Origin: Kiloniella laminariae
GTDB lineage: Bacteria; Pseudomonadota; Alphaproteobacteria; Kiloniellales; Kiloniellaceae
Reading direction: 5' to 3'
NCBI RefSeq assembly: GCF_027214005.1
Contig: NZ_JAPWGY010000010.1
Location: 31,658-95,657, forward strand
DNA: 64,000 bases
Below, piece by piece: positions 25,505-35,148 of this stretch. The position numbers and the translations under genes are program-made. Each line of letters begins with the position of its first letter. Position 1 is the stretch's first letter. The notes under the pieces were generated by a model. It was not told the origin of the DNA and did not search any database. It saw only the letters and a program-made list of their open reading frames with translations.

Positions 25505-26323
25505 GTGATTATTAACAAGTTTTTCTTTAATTTTAACGACAGCCATTTAATCAGATCAGCTCTTGTGCTGACCATGACTTCCTTCTGCATTCTCGCATCA
25601 TCTTTTGCTTTTTCTCAGGATATAAAGCTGGTTACAGGGAAGGATTATCCTCCCTATGCGGCTCCAGATCTTCCCGAAGGTGGGGTCGTCACCGAGGTTG
25701 TATCAAGAGTTTTTGAAGCGACAGGCTATACTGTCAGCCTGAAATACTACCCCTGGAAACGAGGCCTTGCCATGGTCGAGGGGTTAAAGAGCGATGCCAC
25801 ATTTCCCTACGCGAAAACGGCAGAGCGAGAAAAAAACTTTTTGTACAGCCGCCCATTAAACGAACACACAGTCAGTATCTTTCAGAACGTGGAGACCTCC
25901 CGGCTTTTCCGTGAACCAGGTGACCTTATTGGCTTGGTCTATTGTCAACCACTCGGCTATAAAACTGAAGATGAAATTGAAGCCTTGATTAACACCGGAG
26001 ATATAAACCGGGTTCGATCTCCAACAGTAGATGGATGCCTTGATCTGCTTGCCCAGGGGCATGCCGATTTTATCGCTCTTAACAGGTCTGTCGCCTGGGC
26101 TGTTGCCCAGAAAAGATGGTCAGAAAAAGCGGCAGGAATTCTTGATGAAGCAAAAATTCCCCTGAGAACAGCAACAGAACACCTTATTGTATCTCGCAAT
26201 CATCCCCATGCAGAAAAAATCATCAACCTGTTTGACCAGACATACCAAAAATTGTTGGAAAACGGGGAAATCGCCGCTATCTGGAAGCGCCATTTGGGGG
26301 CCGGAAGTTTTCCAGGTATGTAA
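25505..26323 (+). CDS. Periplasmic solute-binding protein, family 3 (amino-acid type)
   Basis: 272 residues from a GTG at 25505; no earlier in-frame ATG exists and the exact start is uncertain. A signal segment (LIRSALVLTMTSFCILASS) precedes the mature domain, which opens DIKLVTGKDYPPYAAPDLPEG, as in transporter-independent SBP_bac_3 proteins. The fold binds small polar ligands in the periplasm. No ABC permease or ATPase is adjacent, so it may be an orphan sensor or part of a distant transporter. The long YPWKRGLAMVEGLKSD segment fits the YhdW/TcyA-like group. Confidence 0.8.
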   Translation: MIINKFFFNFNDSHLIRSALVLTMTSFCILASSFAFSQDIKLVTGKDYPPYAAPDLPEGGVVTEVVSRVFEATGYTVSLKYYPWKRGLAMVEGLKSDATFPYAKTAEREKNFLYSRPLNEHTVSIFQNVETSRLFREPGDLIGLVYCQPLGYKTEDEIEALINTGDINRVRSPTVDGCLDLLAQGHADFIALNRSVAWAVAQKRWSEKAAGILDEAKIPLRTATEHLIVSRNHPHAEKIINLFDQTYQKLLENGEIAAIWKRHLGAGSFPGM

Positions 26324-26359
26324 AGAATATGCCTGATGGCAAAGCCTGAAGATCGGCGA

Positions 26360-27160
26360 TTATTGGCCTGAACGGCACTCGAGAATTCTCAGTTTGCTGG
26401 CGAAAAGTTGATTTTTCTCGCTGCTTGAGTGTAGCGTTTCAGGTAAATAGTCCGTCACCATCAGATCAAGGTTCTGAAAGGGCGTAACCTTTACATTCGC
26501 TGCCCGGTTCCATTTAGAATGATCGGCGACAAGAAATTTCCTGCGACTGTTTGCCAATATTGCCTGGGTGACATAAGCCTCATCCGGTTTGAAATCCATC
26601 ATCCCGAAAGCTGGATCCAGTCCCCCGGTACCGACAATAGCAAAGTCAGCTTTAAATGCGTCAAAGAAACGTATGGTTTCTACACCAACCAGATCATGGT
26701 CACTGTGCCTCAGTTTCCCCCCGGAGACATGCGTATCTATTTTAGGCTTTTTACAGAGAATGGCCGCGACCTGAAGGTTATTTGTAAGAACGCGCAGATC
26801 GTTGTGTTTTAGCAGGGCCTTGGCGACATATCCTACTGAGGTGCCAATCCCGAGGAAGATTGTCGACCCCTCAGGAATCTGCTTGGCAACCAGTGCAGCG
26901 ATTCCTTCCTTGTTTCGGGCATTCATAACCTGCCGGGTGCTGAAAGACAGATTTTCTATGGCTGAAGGCAAACAGACCCCGCCGTGCACCCGTCTCAGCA
27001 TCCCGATTTCACAAAGAGCATTGATATCCTTACGGATTGTCTGGGTACTTAATTGAAAGTGTTGAGCAAGATCATCAATGCTCAGGGCGTCTTCGCGCCC
27101 TGTCCATTCCAATATCTGATACTGCCTTTCACTCAGACGCACTGTCATGTTCTTACCCAT
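26360..27160 (-). CDS. DeoR/GlpR-family regulator of the ugp operon
   Basis: 266 residues. The N-terminal DeoR HTH (IDDLAQHFQLSTQTIRKDIN, about residues 27-46) is followed by RRVHGGV and the DeoRC sugar-phosphate sensor (FLGIGTSVGYVAKAL, then GTGGLDPAFGMMDF). It is the last gene of the ugpBAEC cluster, 38 bp after ugpC. It probably senses glycerol 3-phosphate or a related phosphate and represses the transporter, as GlpR does for glp genes. The effector is inferred from context. Confidence 0.88.
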   Translation of the reverse strand: MGKNMTVRLSERQYQILEWTGREDALSIDDLAQHFQLSTQTIRKDINALCEIGMLRRVHGGVCLPSAIENLSFSTRQVMNARNKEGIAALVAKQIPEGSTIFLGIGTSVGYVAKALLKHNDLRVLTNNLQVAAILCKKPKIDTHVSGGKLRHSDHDLVGVETIRFFDAFKADFAIVGTGGLDPAFGMMDFKPDEAYVTQAILANSRRKFLVADHSKWNRAANVKVTPFQNLDLMVTDYLPETLHSSSEKNQLFASKLRILECRSGQ

Positions 27161-27198
27161 TATTTCCTGTTCAGAAACTAACAGACATCAATTCCTGA

Positions 27199-28263
27199 TT
27201 AAGGTAAACGACTATTGGTCTTTGGATCAAAGTAGTGAAGTTTCTGCTGATTGAAGCGGACAGAAAATATCTCTTCCTCTTGAACCAAAGCCTTGTCACG
27301 GACCCGGACAACCAGATCCTCTTTCATGCCTTCACAACTGCCATAGATCAGGCTGTCTGCTCCAAGAGGTTCGATTACGGAAACCTTGAGCGTCAGATCT
27401 GCAAGTTCTGGTGTCGTTATTTCGATATCTTCAGGTCGAATGCCCAACAGAAGTTGTGCATGACCTGATGGAGCAGAGAAATTTAGTTTCTGGCCAGAGG
27501 GAAGAGTGGCGTCTTTTTTGTCCACCTGGATCGGGATAAAATTCATTGCGGGAGATCCGATAAAACCAGCAACAAATGTTGTTGAGGGTCGGTCATAAAG
27601 CTCCATGGGAGAGCCGATCTGTTCAGGCAAGCCGCCGTTCATGACAATCAGCCTGTCAGCCAGTGTCATGGCTTCAACCTGATCGTGGGTAACATAGATG
27701 GCTGTTGTCTTCAGGGCTCGCTGCAGCTTCCTGATTTCGATCCGCATCTGGACCCTGAGCTTTGCATCCAGATTGGACAGAGGTTCGTCAAACAGGAAGA
27801 CCTTGGGATCGCGAACAATCGCCCGCCCCATGGCAACACGCTGGCGCTGTCCACCAGAAAGTTGGGACGGTTTGCGATCAAGCAAAGCGCCGATCTCCAG
27901 GATATCAGCCGCCTTGTTGACCAGTTGTTCGATTTCTTCTTTGGATTTTTTTCGAATTTTCAGGCCATAGGCCATGTTGTCATAAACACTCATGTGTGGA
28001 TAAAGCGCATAGTTCTGGAAAACCATGGCGATATCCCTTTTGCCGGGCTCGACCTGATTGACCCGACGATCGTCAATCATCAATTCGCCATCGGTTATGG
28101 TTTCAAGCCCGGCAATCATGCGTAACAGAGTTGACTTGCCGCAACCGGACGGTCCCACAATGACAATGAACTCGCCATCCCTGATTTCCATATCGATGCC
28201 ATGGATAGCCTGAAAGCCGTTGGCGTAGGTTTTCTTCAGGTCTTTTAACGTTACTGTAGACAT
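27199..28263 (-). CDS. ugpC: sn-Glycerol-3-phosphate ABC transporter ATP-binding protein
   Basis: 354 residues. Walker [10 protein letters not shown] near residue 37, Q-loop, signature [14 protein letters not shown] near 134, Walker [13 protein letters not shown] near 154, and switch His in [12 protein letters not shown]-terminal TOBE/OB domain (about 235-345) matches the MalK/UgpC subfamily. It energises import of glycerol 3-phosphate or its diesters. It sits 20 bp after ugpE in the order ugpB-A-E-C, followed by the DeoR gene. The substrate call rests on UgpB and operon order. Confidence 0.93.
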   Translation of the reverse strand: MSTVTLKDLKKTYANGFQAIHGIDMEIRDGEFIVIVGPSGCGKSTLLRMIAGLETITDGELMIDDRRVNQVEPGKRDIAMVFQNYALYPHMSVYDNMAYGLKIRKKSKEEIEQLVNKAADILEIGALLDRKPSQLSGGQRQRVAMGRAIVRDPKVFLFDEPLSNLDAKLRVQMRIEIRKLQRALKTTAIYVTHDQVEAMTLADRLIVMNGGLPEQIGSPMELYDRPSTTFVAGFIGSPAMNFIPIQVDKKDATLPSGQKLNFSAPSGHAQLLLGIRPEDIEITTPELADLTLKVSVIEPLGADSLIYGSCEGMKEDLVVRVRDKALVQEEEIFSVRFNQQKLHYFDPKTNSRLP

Positions 28264-28283
28264 TTATCTTACTCCAACAGGCC

Positions 28284-29132
28284 TTATTTTTCTGTCTCGA
28301 TCAGCCCTTTGACAAAGAGCTTTTGCATGGTGACGACAACGATAACGGGGGGAATCATACCCAGAATTGCAGTGGCCATGACGTAGTGCCAGATCGGGTC
28401 GGAATCCGGTACGGCCATCATCCGCTGAATCCCCATAACCACGGTGTAATAGGAAGCATCCGTCGTCACCAGCAATGGCCAGAGATACTGGTTCCAGCCA
28501 AAGATAAAGAGAATGACAAAGAGGGCAGCAATATTTGTTCGCGAAAGTGGCAGAAGAATATCAACGAAGAAACGAATTGGTCCGGCACCGTCCATTCTGG
28601 CGGCCTCTATCATTTCATCCGGGATAGTCATATAGAACTGGCGGAACAGAAAAGTTGCTGTTGCCGAGGCAATCAGGGGAATCGTCAGCCCTGCATAGCT
28701 GTTGAGCATGCCCAATTGGGCAATGACTTCAAAGGTCGGAAGAATTCTGACCTCGACCGGCAGCATCAGGGTCATGAAGATCATCCAGAAAATTGCCTGC
28801 CGGAATGGAAACTGGAAATAGACAATCGCATAGGCAGAGATGATCGAAATTGTAATTTTTCCAACGGCAACACAAACAGCCATAACCAGACTGTTCGTAA
28901 TCATCAGCAGAATGGGAGGCGCGCCAGAGTTCTTTTCTCCTTCAAAAAGAATACTGCTGTAGTTTTCTATAAAATGTTCGCCGGGCCAGAGAGGAACCTG
29001 TCCAGCAAATAGGGCAGAGGCTTCCTGGGTTGAAACGACAAAGGCAAGCCACACCGGCAAGGCAATAAAGGAAATGCCAACAATGAGTGCCAGGTGCGAA
29101 AAAAAGGTGAGGAGGGGGCGGTTCTCGACCAT
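28284..29132 (-). CDS. ugpE: sn-Glycerol-3-phosphate ABC transporter permease
   Basis: 282 residues with six predicted membrane segments and the permease EAA loop (EAARMDGAGPIRFFVD) near residue 175-190, which contacts the ATPase. The N-terminus LTFFSHLALIVGISFIALPV is typical of UgpE. The start codon overlaps the ugpA stop by one base (TGATG), so translation is coupled. It forms the channel with UgpA. Confidence 0.92.
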   Translation of the reverse strand: MVENRPLLTFFSHLALIVGISFIALPVWLAFVVSTQEASALFAGQVPLWPGEHFIENYSSILFEGEKNSGAPPILLMITNSLVMAVCVAVGKITISIISAYAIVYFQFPFRQAIFWMIFMTLMLPVEVRILPTFEVIAQLGMLNSYAGLTIPLIASATATFLFRQFYMTIPDEMIEAARMDGAGPIRFFVDILLPLSRTNIAALFVILFIFGWNQYLWPLLVTTDASYYTVVMGIQRMMAVPDSDPIWHYVMATAILGMIPPVIVVVTMQKLFVKGLIETEK

Positions 29133-30025
29133 CAGTAGGTTACCTTCTTCTCAACATACTTGAACTGGAAGACGGTCAACCCTGAAACAATAATCATCAG
29201 GATAACCGACTGGGCTGCTGATCCACCAAGATCCAGTCCGATAAAACCGTCGTTGAAAACCTTGTACACAAGGATTTCAGTTGCCTTCGCAGGCCCACCT
29301 TGCGTGGTTGCATGGATAACAGGGAAAGTTTCAAAGAAGGCATAAACCAGGTTCACAACCAGCAAGAAGAAAGTGGTCGGGGACAATAAGGGGAAGATAA
29401 TGGTGCGGAAACGATGAGCCGGTCCTGCTCCATCGATTGCAGCTGCTTCAATCAACGGTTTGGGGATCGATTGCAGACCGGCAAGAAAGAAAATGAAATT
29501 ATAGCTGATCTGCTTCCAGGCTGAAGCCACAATGACCAGTACCATAGCTTGCCAGCCATTAAGATAATGGTTCCATTCATATCCCAGGGCATTAAGGCCA
29601 AACCCGATCACACCGATGGTCGGGTTAAACATTAAAAACCATAAAACTCCGGCAAGGGCCGGGGCAACAGCATAAGGCCAGATCAGGAACGTCTTGTAGA
29701 GCGTTTCTCCCCGGATTACCCGGTCAGCCATGATCGCCAGAAACAAAGCCATGGATATGGCCAGAAAGGCAGTGGAAAAACTGAAAAGCAGTGTGCGTCC
29801 GAAAGAATCCAGATAGGTGCTATCGGCGAAAAGTTCTTCAAAATTGGCAAACCAGACAAATTCACTCGATAGTCCAAAAGGGTCTTCAACTAGAAAAGAT
29901 TGATAAACAGATTGGGATGCTGGCCAGATAAAAAAGATGATCGTGATCAGGACCTGTGGTGCGACCAGAAGATAGGGCAGAACTTTGTTATCAAAACGGA
30001 CCTGTTTCTGCATTTCATTATCCAT
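29132..30025 (-). CDS. ugpA: sn-Glycerol-3-phosphate ABC transporter permease
   Basis: 297 residues, six predicted membrane segments, and an EAA loop ([17 protein letters not shown]) near residue 188-204. The opening [20 protein letters not shown] and the [11 protein letters not shown] segment after it are characteristic of UgpA. It follows ugpB after 76 bp and overlaps ugpE by one base. The inner-membrane partner of UgpE. Confidence 0.92.
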   Translation of the reverse strand: MDNEMQKQVRFDNKVLPYLLVAPQVLITIIFFIWPASQSVYQSFLVEDPFGLSSEFVWFANFEELFADSTYLDSFGRTLLFSFSTAFLAISMALFLAIMADRVIRGETLYKTFLIWPYAVAPALAGVLWFLMFNPTIGVIGFGLNALGYEWNHYLNGWQAMVLVIVASAWKQISYNFIFFLAGLQSIPKPLIEAAAIDGAGPAHRFRTIIFPLLSPTTFFLLVVNLVYAFFETFPVIHATTQGGPAKATEILVYKVFNDGFIGLDLGGSAAQSVILMIIVSGLTVFQFKYVEKKVTY

Positions 30026-30101
30026 AGGGAAAAGTAGATGGAAAGGTGCCCGGCAAAATAACCGGGCACCTGTCGTAGAGGTTCAATACCTTGAAAAAGC
30101 T

Positions 30102-31403
30102 CTAATTTGCTTTTTCAAACTTGCGCAGAAGCGCGTTGCCGCGTTCAGCAGCGGTATCCAGAGCATCCTGTGCTGATTTGTCTCCGGCCCAAACAGCTTC
30201 AAGTTCTTCATTGATGATGTCACGGATCTGGACAAAGTTACCAAAACGAAGACCTTTGGAATTGGCTGTCGGAGCCTTATTGTTGATCTGCTTGATCGCC
30301 ACATCGGTTCCAGGATTTTCTTTATAGAAACCCTGTTCTTCGGTCAGGGTTGCCGCGGCGTTTGTAATCGGCAGATAGCCTGTGAACTGATGCCAATCCG
30401 CCTGAACCTCTGGTGAGGAGAGATAGGTGAAAAACTTGGCAACGCCTTTGTATTCTTCAGACTCACCGCCAGTCAGGACCCAAAGGGTTGCGCCCCCAAT
30501 AATAGAGTTCTGTGGTTCGGAAGCCAGTTCAGGCCAATAAGGCATCGGTCCAACGCCGAATTCAAACTTGACGTTGGTTTTCACACCAGCATAGGCAGCA
30601 GAAGAGTTCATATACATGGCGCATTCTTCGCTGTAGAACTTAGGCGCTGAATCAGAACGGCGACCGCCGTAATCAAAGATCTTGCTTTTCTGCCATTCAG
30701 CCAGCTGGGAAATATGCTTGACCTGGGCAGGGCCATTGAACTGGAACTCTGTATCCAGACCGGCAAAGCCGTTTTCCTTTGTGCCGAAAGGCAGGTTATG
30801 CCAGGCAGAGAAGTTCTCAAGCTGTACCCAGGATTGCCAGGCCGTTGTCATGCCGCAGGCATAGCCGGCAGCCTGGAGTTTCTTGGCTGCTTCTTCAAAC
30901 TCTGGCCATGTGTTTGGCGCCTTGTCTTCCAGTCCGGCTTTTTTGAAGGCATCTTTGTTGTAATAAAGTACCGGTGTCGAGCTGTTAAACGGCATTGAGA
31001 GCATATTGCCATCTGTATCGGTGTAATAGCCTGCTACTGCCGCCAGATAGTCAGCAGGATCAAAGCTCTCACCGGCATCTGACATCAACTGGTACACAGG
31101 ATAAACCGCCCCTTTGGCCCCCATCATAGTCGCGGTGCCGACTTCAAAAACCTGAACGATATGGGGCTGTTGTTTCGCACGAAAAGCGGCGATAGCAGCT
31201 GTCATGGTCTCGGTATAGTTGCCCTTGTATACGGGAACCAGCTTGTAGTCAGCCTGGGAAGCGTTGAAGTTTTCGGCGATCGAGTTCACTTTCTCGCCCA
31301 GGGTTCCCCCCATGGCATGCCACCATTCAATTTCAGTTGCGGCATTGGCAGTTGAAGCCAGGCACGAAAGTGCGCCAACAGCTGCAAGTGTTTGTTTGAA
31401 CAT
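30102..31403 (-). CDS. ugpB: sn-Glycerol-3-phosphate ABC transporter substrate-binding protein
   Basis: 433 residues with a signal peptide (cleavage after ASTANA) and the mature start TEIEWWHAMGG, as in UgpB. It is a family 1 periplasmic binding protein. Downstream motifs include VPVYKGNYTETM and a C-terminal helical lobe (RGNALLRKFEKAN). It captures glycerol 3-phosphate or glycerophosphodiesters in the periplasm. It is first in the operon, with GGGAG upstream of the ATG. The promoter region holds direct repeats suited to DeoR control. Confidence 0.93.
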   Translation of the reverse strand: MFKQTLAAVGALSCLASTANAATEIEWWHAMGGTLGEKVNSIAENFNASQADYKLVPVYKGNYTETMTAAIAAFRAKQQPHIVQVFEVGTATMMGAKGAVYPVYQLMSDAGESFDPADYLAAVAGYYTDTDGNMLSMPFNSSTPVLYYNKDAFKKAGLEDKAPNTWPEFEEAAKKLQAAGYACGMTTAWQSWVQLENFSAWHNLPFGTKENGFAGLDTEFQFNGPAQVKHISQLAEWQKSKIFDYGGRRSDSAPKFYSEECAMYMNSSAAYAGVKTNVKFEFGVGPMPYWPELASEPQNSIIGGATLWVLTGGESEEYKGVAKFFTYLSSPEVQADWHQFTGYLPITNAAATLTEEQGFYKENPGTDVAIKQINNKAPTANSKGLRFGNFVQIRDIINEELEAVWAGDKSAQDALDTAAERGNALLRKFEKAN

Positions 31404-31755
31404 TCTATTCTCCCTGTTGCGAGGATCTTGAAAAACATGTGGGACCCAATTAGTGTGGGTTCATTTGAGCTATTTATATGCTTCATATGAAACTAAAGCT
31501 ACAACTATTAGTCAATTAAAAGACAGTGCACGATATCTTTTTCTATCGTCATCTGCTCAGTTGTTCCTATTAATCCTCTGCCCGTGTATAAAAGGACCCA
31601 AGAAAATAAAGCTTGTGAATCCAGTGTTTGCGCAACTTGTCATCTGGATTTGAAATGCAGATTGACGGGATCTGCTACAAAGAGCATCACTGAGCAGGGC
31701 TGTATAAGGGCCGTAAATCATTTGCTGTTAAATCGAAAACCGGAGTCTAGCTAAT
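31404..31755. other. Divergent ugpB / mechanosensitive channel intergenic region with direct repeats
   Basis: No gene is supported in these 352 bp. Near ugpB lie two related 9-mers, TTCATTTGA (31460-31468) and TTCATATGA (31482-31490), exactly 22 bp apart, or about two helical turns. The second is part of the 10-bp palindrome TTCATATGAA (31482-31491). These sit where the ugpB promoter is expected and are candidate DeoR operator half-sites. The remainder toward 31755 shows nothing clear. Confidence 0.45.
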
Positions 31756-34203
31756 ATGTCTAAGTGGCACAGAAACTTTAACAAACTTGGTTTGATATTG
31801 TTGATCTGTACCTTCCTGCCGTTGAGCTTTTCTGCTTCATCGGCCAGAGTAGATCCCGACAGCGAATTTGATCAGATTCTTCTTTCCTGGGAAAGTGTTA
31901 TCGCCGAAACATCCCGTTTTTTTAAAGAAGGGGAGCTGGACAGCAAAGGCATCAAAAAAATCCGGGAGAAACTTGAGCTAACCCGTAAAGAAGCTTTTAC
32001 CTTTGCTGAATCTCTGCGGCCGACAGAAGCTCAACTGCGTAAACAGATCAAGGATCTGGGGCTGGAAGGAGAAACACCGGAGCTTCCCCAAGCGGACAGA
32101 ACAGCCACAATCAAACGCAAACTTGAATCTGATGCCTCGATAATCAACGGAAAAATCAAACAAACTGAACTTATCATAAATGAACTGGACGAATCTCTTG
32201 CCCTTCTCACAAGAGTTGAGGGTGAGCAGTTCGTTCAACAGGTTTTCATTAAAGGCCCGATCCCCATATCACCGGGCCTCTGGAGTGACTTTTTTGTTCT
32301 TCGTGGCACGGCCTGGGAACGGTTTTTTGGGCAACTGAAAGATGACCTGGCTGTCGTCAGTTCTGAATTTGACGCTGAGCAGGTCGTACCTCTCTGGCTA
32401 ATATTTCTCTCCGGCATGTTATTGATTGTTTATTTCCTTAACAAAATGTCCAGCCGTTACGGAATTGATACATCGGCGGAAATGCCTGCCTATCATAAAC
32501 GTGTTCTCTCTGCTTCGATCTATGCCCTGCGCCGCTCACTCTGGACGTCTGTGGTTCTCGGGTTGGCCAGCATTGTCCTGTTTTGGGGCAATTCACTTGA
32601 ACCTGCCATTATGGAAACAGGCACAGCCCTCCTGATAGGTTTGCTTTTCTTTACCATAACTGAAGCCATAACCAAGGCCGCGCTCTTTCCCCAGAACCAA
32701 CAGTGGCGTGTCATTCCCATCTCGGACTGGGCAGCCCGTCAGATCAGAGGCATTGCCCTGGTTATCGCTCTCATCTTCTCTTTTGATCTTTTCCTCAGCG
32801 TCATGATGGATGTTGCCCAGGCATCAGCCAGTCAGATCCTGTTATCCAAATTCTTTACCTCTACAGCCATGGCGCTGCTGATCATCTTCCTGCACCGGAA
32901 AAAACTGTGGCGGATTGCAGGGGAGTTGCCGAACGAACTTGTCCAGGTTTCTGCTCTTTGGTCCCGGTTCCGTAAAATTATTGTTGTGTTTATGACAGCG
33001 ATGATAGCCGCAGCCCTTCTGGGGTTTATTCCTTTGTCCCACTACGCAGTCTTTAATGTGGTTGAGACAATTGAACTCTTGCTCTTGCTGATACTGTTAC
33101 ATGTTTTGATCCAGGAAGTCGCTCGTTACGAATTATCTGGCGAAACCCACCTTGGCCGAAATCTGCTCAATATACTCGCCCTGGACGAAGAGGGGGCAAA
33201 CAGACTGTTTTTCTGGATTGTTTTTGTCGCCAACTGCGGAATCTTTGTCATTGGCTTTATTGGGATCCTTCTGGCCTGGGGAGTAAGTGCCCAACACCTT
33301 TTCAATGTCATCCAGAGCATTCTCACTGGTTTTAAAATCGGGGAAGTCAGAATTTCTCTGGTAGATATTGCGGTAGCTGGCAGCATTTTTCTAGGTCTTT
33401 TGTTCGTTACAAAGTTATTTGCCCGCTTTCTGGAAGAGCGACTTTTACCAAACACCAAACTGGATTCTGGGGTGCGGAACGCTATCAAGGCATCGGTCGG
33501 CTATGCTGGGCTGGGACTGGCTGTTCTTATGGCGGTTTCTGTTGCCGGGCTGGATCTGTCCAATCTGGCGATTGTGGCTGGTGCCCTGTCTGTGGGGATT
33601 GGTTTCGGATTACAAAGTATCGTGAACAACTTTGTTTCAGGTCTGATTCTTATCTTTGAACGTCCGATAAAACAGGGTGACTGGGTCGTGGTCGGTACTG
33701 AAGAAGGGATCGTAAAGAAGATCAAGGTCAGAGCGACAGAGATCGAGACATTCGACAGGGCTTCGGTAATTATCCCAAATTCAAATCTGATTTCGGGTAC
33801 CATGAAAAACTGGACCCACAAAACCAAGATCGGACGTATTTCGGTTCTCGTCGGCGTTTCCTATGACAGTGATGAAGAACAGGTCCGGGATCTGCTGGTT
33901 GAATTGGCTTCTGCGCATCCGGCACTGTTGAACAAGCCTGGTCCCTATGTTCTCTTTACCGGTTTTGGCGCCAGCTCTCTTGATTTTTCTCTCAGGGCTT
34001 TCCTTCGGGATGTAGAAGACAGTGCCTCCGTTGCCAGTGATCTCCGGTTTGCCATTCGAAAAGCTTTTCGGGAGAAGGGGATTGAAATTCCATTCCCGCA
34101 GCATGACCTTCATATCCGAACAACAACTGTGGAGCCACCTGCAGCACCCGAAAAGGTGAACAATAAATCGTCTGACTCAGAGAGGCTTCAAGACGAAACC
34201 TGA
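31756..34203 (+). CDS. Large mechanosensitive channel, DUF3772 plus MscS domain
   Basis: 815 residues. A signal peptide (about 1-30) precedes a periplasmic coiled region with DUF3772 (about 35-190, rich in Lys and Glu). About eleven membrane segments follow (about 210-640), then the MscS pore helix and beta domain (AGALSVGIGFGLQSIVNNF near 610-630, RPIKQGDWVVVGTEEG after it). The soluble C-terminal domain ends near 790. It should open under membrane tension during osmotic downshock. It is divergent from ugpB and probably monocistronic. The DUF3772 subgroup is common in alphaproteobacteria. Confidence 0.92.
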   Translation: MSKWHRNFNKLGLILLICTFLPLSFSASSARVDPDSEFDQILLSWESVIAETSRFFKEGELDSKGIKKIREKLELTRKEAFTFAESLRPTEAQLRKQIKDLGLEGETPELPQADRTATIKRKLESDASIINGKIKQTELIINELDESLALLTRVEGEQFVQQVFIKGPIPISPGLWSDFFVLRGTAWERFFGQLKDDLAVVSSEFDAEQVVPLWLIFLSGMLLIVYFLNKMSSRYGIDTSAEMPAYHKRVLSASIYALRRSLWTSVVLGLASIVLFWGNSLEPAIMETGTALLIGLLFFTITEAITKAALFPQNQQWRVIPISDWAARQIRGIALVIALIFSFDLFLSVMMDVAQASASQILLSKFFTSTAMALLIIFLHRKKLWRIAGELPNELVQVSALWSRFRKIIVVFMTAMIAAALLGFIPLSHYAVFNVVETIELLLLLILLHVLIQEVARYELSGETHLGRNLLNILALDEEGANRLFFWIVFVANCGIFVIGFIGILLAWGVSAQHLFNVIQSILTGFKIGEVRISLVDIAVAGSIFLGLLFVTKLFARFLEERLLPNTKLDSGVRNAIKASVGYAGLGLAVLMAVSVAGLDLSNLAIVAGALSVGIGFGLQSIVNNFVSGLILIFERPIKQGDWVVVGTEEGIVKKIKVRATEIETFDRASVIIPNSNLISGTMKNWTHKTKIGRISVLVGVSYDSDEEQVRDLLVELASAHPALLNKPGPYVLFTGFGASSLDFSLRAFLRDVEDSASVASDLRFAIRKAFREKGIEIPFPQHDLHIRTTTVEPPAAPEKVNNKSSDSERLQDET

Positions 34204-34349
34204 ACAACCTGGCATCAGCCTGTTGTGGTTTCTACCAAATATTATAGCCATAAATTTGGGAATAATGTGGGAATGGAGCTTTCTATCTTGCTTTGCTAAC
34301 AGGATGACTTCATAAAGAAAGTGGTTCTCTATCGCATTGTGAGGGTTTT

Positions 34350-35108
34350 ATGTCAGCATCTTCTCGTCAACAGGAAATCATGCGGGCCATCCGTCTGAAG
34401 GGAACCTGTGCTGTGTCTGAAATTGCAGCTTCCCTGTCTGTTTCAGAAGAAACCATTCGCCGTGATATCAAGCCGATGGTGGCTGAGGGGCTGGTGATCA
34501 AGACCCACGGCAAGGTTACCATGCCTGATGATATCAAAGAGCCTCCATTTCATCAGCGTATGCAGGAAAATATGGATGCCAAGGTGAAAATTGCCAAGGC
34601 TGTTGCTCGACTGATTGAAGATGGCGAAACGGTTTTTCTTCATCCAGGTTCCACGACAAACTATGTTGCCCGGGCTCTTTGTGATCATCGTGATCTTGTC
34701 ATCCTGACCAACTCTGCCGAAATTTCCCGGACGCTGGTCAGTGGTCCGGGGAACGAAGTCTATATGGCCGGGGGACTGCTACGAACAGATGATGCCGCAG
34801 CTGTCGGCCCGACAGCAATTGATTTTATCAAGAATTTTCGCGTTCAGACGGCCGTGTTTTCCATCGGTGCGGTTACAGCTGGCGGACTGATGGACTTTCG
34901 TTTGAGCGAAAAAGAGTTCTGTCGGGCGGTGATGGATCGGGCTGAGCGGGTTATTGTCGCCGTGGATCACACAAAATTTGAACGCAAAGGTATTGTCCAC
35001 CTGGCTGAGCTGGGTGAAATGGATCTGTTGGTAACCGATCAGGAGCCTCCGAAAGATCTGGTTGATGCTCTGGATGCTCTGGATGTCGAATGGTTCGTTG
35101 CCAGCTAA
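34350..35108 (+). CDS. DeoR/GlpR-family transcriptional regulator
   Basis: 252 residues: HTH (VSEIAASLSVSEETIRRDIK, about residues 18-37), then a DeoRC sensor domain (VFLHPGSTTNYVARAL; FSIGAVTAGGLMDF). GAGGG lies close to the ATG. It is convergent with an FAD oxidoreductase gene and isolated from the channel gene by 146 bp, so its targets are not evident. It differs from the ugp-linked DeoR at 26360-27160 by its dedicated promoter. The sugar-phosphate effector is unknown. Confidence 0.9.
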   Translation: MSASSRQQEIMRAIRLKGTCAVSEIAASLSVSEETIRRDIKPMVAEGLVIKTHGKVTMPDDIKEPPFHQRMQENMDAKVKIAKAVARLIEDGETVFLHPGSTTNYVARALCDHRDLVILTNSAEISRTLVSGPGNEVYMAGGLLRTDDAAAVGPTAIDFIKNFRVQTAVFSIGAVTAGGLMDFRLSEKEFCRAVMDRAERVIVAVDHTKFERKGIVHLAELGEMDLLVTDQEPPKDLVDALDALDVEWFVAS

Positions 35109-35148
35109 TTCTCCTGCTTCTTCTCTGGATACAGTCGGCTAAAAAGAC

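Noticed and set aside
28323..29012. 229-codon plus-strand open frame
   Set aside because: Antisense to ugpE; the translation is rich in Asn, His and Gly and lacks any domain or ribosome site.
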